A stretch of DNA of 20,024 bases, from assembly GCA_008729055.1 (NCBI GenBank), contig SDUX01000047.1, positions 1 through 20,024 of the forward strand, read 5' to 3'. The notes under the pieces were generated by a model. It worked only from the letters and a program-made list of their open reading frames with translations. It made no database searches and had not been told where the DNA came from. The stretch is from Pyropia haitanensis (taxonomy: Eukaryota; Rhodophyta; Bangiophyceae; Bangiales; Bangiaceae). Position 1 is the stretch's first letter. The number at the start of each line of letters is the position of its first letter. Shown here piece after piece: positions 16,201-20,024 of this stretch. A program made the position numbers and the translations under genes.

Positions 16201-17540
16201 ATGTTCGCAGCCCAGGTCCGCCCGGGAAAGGGCGGCCTCCCGCTAGCTGTCATGCCTGAGCCACAGTTAATCGTGGCTCTATACGGTCTCGTCCCCGCCG
16301 ACGCCTGGCTAGCCGCCGCACTAAGCAGTGGCACTGGCTCGCACGACCAGCTGCCACAAACTGTGTTCCCCGATTGGCTCAGAGAGCTCGGCCAAACAGG
16401 CAACGGAGCAGTCTCTCGCAGTCACTGCCAGGCCACGCAAGCCTCTTGTGGGCAGAATTCTTCAGCGCATCCAGGAGTGTGTTCAGCCGGAATAGCAGCC
16501 CCATCCATTCAGCCATTCCGCAATAGGCGCCCGTATTGGGAAATTATTGAGGGTGCTCAGGTTCTTGACGATATGCCCGCCACACAACCAATGAACACAC
16601 CAGGATTCTCGCAGAGCCGAACACGCAACACTGTCTAGCCCAGCCTCACCTTCTTCCACAGCCCGGCCCACTCGCGCAGCCAATGATATCCGACGCCGCG
16701 GCAGCTCTGGCCACCCACCACGGCGCATTGCAAGCCTCTCTTTGATTGCCAGCAACGGCGCAAGTCGCTCTCACCCCGTCGCCTATATCTCCCGCGCAGG
16801 TGTCTGCCCGTCCACCCAATCATCGTTGGAACCGTGATGCATTGTGGCGCCATTATCGCGCCATCACACGCGCCAACGAGCCTCGCCGAGACAGCTCACT
16901 CCTTTCCCCAGCCAACCACAGGCCCACATCTGTCAAGTCTATCCACTTATCAGCAAGAGACCTCAGCAGTACGCAATCAGTGGTGTAACACTTCACTTGG
17001 ACGTGAGAAGGTTTCAATATTGACCCAACTCCGTTCCCGAATCCAACCCCGGGATGTCTCGCCGAACCCATCCTATCCCCTTATTTACTACCATTGCCTA
17101 CCCCGATGAACGGAACCGTTTCCCTGACGAGATCGTGCCATCTGCGGCTCTTGTTGAACGGCTTTGAGCAATACAGCTTTGGACACGGATTGATTCTATC
17201 TCGATTCACACTTGTACAAGATACCAAGCCCTTGTTTTTCATCGGGTTCAGAGGTGTTCACGGCAATAGGAACTGACCAGGTCGATCGATGTGATGCTCA
17301 AGAACTCAGGCAGGGCTTGCAGCCACACTCTCTGCCAGACCCTTGCTCCCGCCAGACCGTGTCGGCCACCCATCTGCCCTCCACCGGGCCACATCGTTCA
17401 GAACACTCATTGGCGCAGGGACACTCGCGATCTAGCCGGTCCACCTGCGATAAGTGAAAGATCGCGACTTCTTGGGCGGTCACTTTTTGGAAAAGCACCG
17501 TAGCGGCGACCCCAACGGCGACCATATATCGTGAATCTGA
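16201..17540. other. Lower-GC interval, only small unassigned frames
   Basis: Base composition is closer to balanced than on either side. Frames seen: plus 16201-16638 (145 residues from ATG), plus 17054-17167 (37 residues, MSRRTHPIPLFTTIAYPDER...) and, in another register directly after, residues reading NGFEQYSFGHGLILSRF up to 17276. The last two have protein-like composition and could be pieces of one decayed gene. No family is recognised in any of them. Confidence 0.4.
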
Positions 17541-17554
17541 TTCATCGAGTTGTG

Positions 17555-17622
17555 GTAAGTACACAACATATTCGTTTCGAAGGATGGGGTTGGTCCACAC
17601 TGGCACCCATTTTTTTTTTCAG
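17555..17622 (+). other. Candidate 68-nt intron
   Basis: TGTG|GTAAGT at 17555 is a textbook donor, and CCCATTTTTTTTTTCAG ending at 17622 is a textbook acceptor. Joining them leaves one frame open across the junction (...YRESDSSSC then EWGLGWTNPFHRDW...) to a stop near 17735. The coding value of that frame is unproven. A minus-strand frame of 102 residues (17298-17606) also covers this interval but starts at GTG and has no known motif. Confidence 0.5.
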
Positions 17623-17648
17623 AATGGGGGCTGGGCTGGACCAACCCC
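17586..17648. repeat. Hairpin enclosing the 3' splice site
   Basis: GGGGTTGGTCCA (17586-17597) is the exact reverse complement of TGGACCAACCCC (17637-17648). Inside, CCCATT (17606-17611) pairs with AATGGG (17623-17628). The T tract and CAG of the candidate intron sit in the terminal loop. Confidence 0.8.
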
Positions 17649-17755
17649 TTTCATCGGGATTGGGCACCGGCTCAATTTAGCGAGATCCAGCCATTGAGAG
17701 GTCAGAGACGTGGCAGGAAACGATTGCTTTGATCCGCTGCCGAAGGTGATATTCC

Positions 17756-18787
17756 ATGAATGCGGTTGGGGATCGCGTCTCCCAACAATGTGCACCTCAT
17801 CCCGTCGGGTCGGGCAGCCGCTTTGGGGTGCCCCGGCCCCCGCGTGGGGGGGGGTGGGGGGGAGGGGGGTCGGGGGAAGGTGCCGCGCGGCCGTCCCGGC
17901 GAGGGGTCGAGGGGGAGGGGGCGGGCGGGGCGGACGGCGGCGTTGTGGGGGGGGGGGGGGGGGGGGGGGGGGTTGGGCGGCGGCGGCGGCGGCGCACTCG
18001 AGGCGGCCGCCCCGGCCGGCGGCGCCCCGCCGTCCCGTCCGTCTGCGGGTGGCGGGGTCGCCCGCCGCCGCCGTGGGCGGTGCTGTTGTCGTCGCCGCCG
18101 CCGCCGCCGTCGCCGCCGTCGACGGCAGCCGTTGCCGCCGCCGCCGCCGGCCTGGCCGCCGCACCCGCCGCCGCAATGGGGCTGCTGCCGCGGTGGGGGC
18201 CGCCGGCACCGGGGGGCGGCGGGCGCGGCGGCGGTGGAGGGCCGGCGGCGGCGCGGCGGTGGCGGCGGGCGACGGGCGGGACCCGCCGCCGCCACCGTTG
18301 GCACCGCCCCCCCAGTCCCCACCACCCCCGCCCCCCCCGCCGCGGACGGCACGGGCGGTGGCGCTGGCGGGGCCACCACCCCCCCCCACCGGCCGCCGCC
18401 GCCGCCACCCCCCGCATCAAGCAGGAGGTGTGGGCGGCGGGCGCCGGCACCACCCTCGTGGCGGCCCCCCCCCCCTGCCCCCCCCCTCCCCCGCGGTGCC
18501 GGCCACCACCGCCACCGCCACCGCGGCCGTCGCCGCCGCCGACAACGACGCGGCGGCGGCGGCGGCAGAGGCGGCGGCGGGCGCCGCCGCCGCCGCCGCC
18601 GCCGCCGCGGAGGAGGCATGGCTGGCGGGCGCGCCCGGGGGGGGGGGAGGGGGACCCCGCCGGGAGGGGGGGGGGCGACGGTGGGGTGGTGCTTGCACTT
18701 TCGTGGCTGGTGGCCGCCGCCCCCAGCGGCGGCAGCGGCGGCGGCACCGCAACCCCCGCGGGCGCCGAGCGGGCCGCCACCGCCGCC

Positions 18788-18818
<31 letters not shown>

Positions 18819-19563
18819 CCGCTGGCGGCGGCCCGCCCCAGCGGCGCCCGCGCCCGCCAGTCCGGCCGGCACGGCGGCGGCGGTGGGGCCCGCGCGCCCC
18901 CCCGGCGGTGGCCGTGGACCCCCCCGCCCCCGGCCGCCGCCCCCCCCCCACGGGCGCACACCCCCCCCCCCCCCGCTCCCACGGGCGGCGCCCCCCCTCC
19001 CCCCACCCCACCCCCCCGGCCCGTCGGCGGCCGCCGCCCCCTCCGCGCCGGGGCCCCCGCGTCGGCACCCCCCCGCCCACGCCCCCCCTCCCCCTCCACC
19101 CTTCCCGCCGCCGACCGCCGGCCGCGCGCCCCTACCCCCCCCGCGCCTCCCCTGCCCCGCTCGAGGATTACGAGGATGGGGCGTTTGTGGCCGCCCTCGT
19201 GGTGGACGGCGTCCCGGGGTGCGGGTGGGCCGGGCGCCCCGGCCGACCCGCCGCCGCCGCCGCCGCCACCCGCGTAGGCCGACGGCGGCGGCGGCGGCGG
19301 CGGGGGCGGGTGCGGGTTCGGGTGGGGGGTACCCCCAACGGGGACGGCCCGGCCCGCGCGGGTGCCCCCGCGTGACGCCGTCCGGGCGATGGTGCGGGCG
19401 CGGGTGGGGTGCTGCTCGGGCGGCGCCCGCGGGCGGCGGTGGCGGCGGCCGCCGCCGCCGGGGGGGAGGGCGCCGCCGCCGCCGCCGCCGCCGCCCTTCC
19501 CGGGTCTGGTGCGGCAGGTGGCGGCGGTGGTGGCCGACGCGGCGGGGGGGCGGACGCGGCCTG

Positions 19564-19595
<32 letters not shown>

Positions 19596-20024
19596 CCGAC
19601 GCCGCCGCCGCCGCTGCCGCCGACGCCGCCTCTGCCGGCGCTGTCGCCGCCGCCGCCGACGCGCCCGCCGCGCCCGCTGCGGCTGCCACCGAGGCGGGCG
19701 CGGGCGCGGGGGGGGAGACGAAGAGAAAGGGCAAGGCCAAGCGGACAAAGGCCCAGAAGCGGGCCGCCGCCGCCGCCGCCGCCGCTGCCGCGGCCGCTGA
19801 CGCCACCGCCACGACCGCGTCGACTCCACCGCCACCGCCGCTGCTGCTGCCGCTGACGGCGCCGCCGCCACTGGTGGCCCCGCCCCCGTCGCCTCCGCTG
19901 CGGCGACGGCGGCGGCCGTGCCGCCACACCATCCAAACAGGCGGCCAAGGCCGCAGCACGGGTGGCGGCACGGGCGGCGCCGGGCGGGCGGCGGCGGCGG
20001 CGGCGGGCACCGCCCGTGGGGGGG
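17756..20024 (+). pseudogene. Low-complexity Ala/Pro/Lys-rich gene candidate, frame broken, runs off the end
   Basis: Starting at ATG 17756, one plus-strand register is open to a TGA at 19373-19375 and then open again to the window end. Most of it is Pro, Arg, Gly or Ala runs, but balanced pieces occur in this same register: PRIKQEVWAAGAGTTLVAAP (about 18400-18470), GGVVLALSWLVAAAP (about 18680), LEDYEDGAFVAALVVDGVPG (19160-19219), and ETKRKGKAKRTKAQKR (about 19715-19762), a strong basic nuclear-localisation-like segment before an Ala run. Further pieces lie in other plus registers (FPGLVRQVAAVVADAAGG at 19497, KQAAKAAARVAARAAPGG at about 19935). This pattern suits an Ala/Lys-rich basic protein, perhaps chromatin- or RNA-associated, with several indels in GC runs. 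All frames on both strands are nearly open here because of base composition, so the call is weak. Confidence 0.33.
17947..17972. repeat. G26 homopolymer
   Basis: Twenty-six consecutive G on the plus strand. Length is almost certainly unreliable and any frame crossing it cannot be trusted. Confidence 0.9.

Noticed and set aside
17702..19948. 748-residue minus-strand frame
   Set aside because: Gly/Arg runs only, antisense of the GC repeats; the plus strand holds the balanced, charged segments.
17938..20024. Telomere end
   Set aside because: The G-rich runs are homopolymers and GGC triplets; no short telomeric unit repeats in tandem.

Overview
The window is nuclear DNA from a very GC-rich eukaryote. 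Evidence: spliceosomal-type introns (GTATGT or GTAAGT donors, pyrimidine-CAG acceptors), Kozak-like ATG contexts, long Pro/Ala/Gly runs encoded by GGC/GCC microsatellites, and three kinds of eukaryotic mobile element. A bangiophyte red alga (Porphyra/Pyropia type) is my best guess, from GC content, sparse introns and the style of the transposases, but nothing here proves the taxon. I see no ordinary housekeeping gene, tRNA, rRNA or CRISPR array; this is accessory, transposon-filled sequence.

Layout. (1) Bases 1-5800, minus strand: an unusual two-gene element. A 1266-residue protein has two N-terminal zinc-finger-like motifs and a C-terminal tyrosine-recombinase-like domain. It ends in a TGA that is two bases before the ATG of a RecQ-like helicase. 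The helicase keeps its first RecA domain (motifs Q, I, Ia, II, III) and then breaks up by frameshift. The promoter side has a TATA box, two 49-bp direct repeats with TGGCGCCAACG (E2F-like) cores and, further out, a perfect nested palindrome at 6002-6057. (2) 6060-8880: no gene. It holds a G20 run, a family of about 45-bp hairpin repeats with ACGT cores (7111-7231 and 8649-8863) and, between them, more than 1 kb of almost pure G/A sequence with an imperfect repeat of about 378 bp. (3) 8883-10448, plus strand: the reverse transcriptase and RNase H part of a Ty1/Copia retrotransposon, with catalytic residues intact and gag, protease and integrase missing; a probable 3' LTR follows. (4) 11700-15304, plus strand: a Plavaka-like (CACTA/KDZ-related) transposase gene with a C2H2 finger, one well-supported intron and two frame breaks, one explained by a 17-bp duplication. 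(5) 15305-17750: no confident gene, but a canonical 68-nt intron whose 3' splice site sits inside a perfect 12-bp hairpin. (6) 17756-20024: extreme GC low-complexity DNA, including a G26 run, which looks like a broken plus-strand gene for an Ala/Pro/Lys-rich protein running off the end.

How the parts relate: in region 1 the recombinase-like protein and helicase are expected to act together, as in the fungal proteins that join a zinc finger, a recombinase-like domain and a RecQ helicase. The other elements appear to be independent insertions in the same repeat-rich interval. The best candidate for an undescribed system is the zinc-finger/tyrosine-recombinase/RecQ element with its palindromic site.
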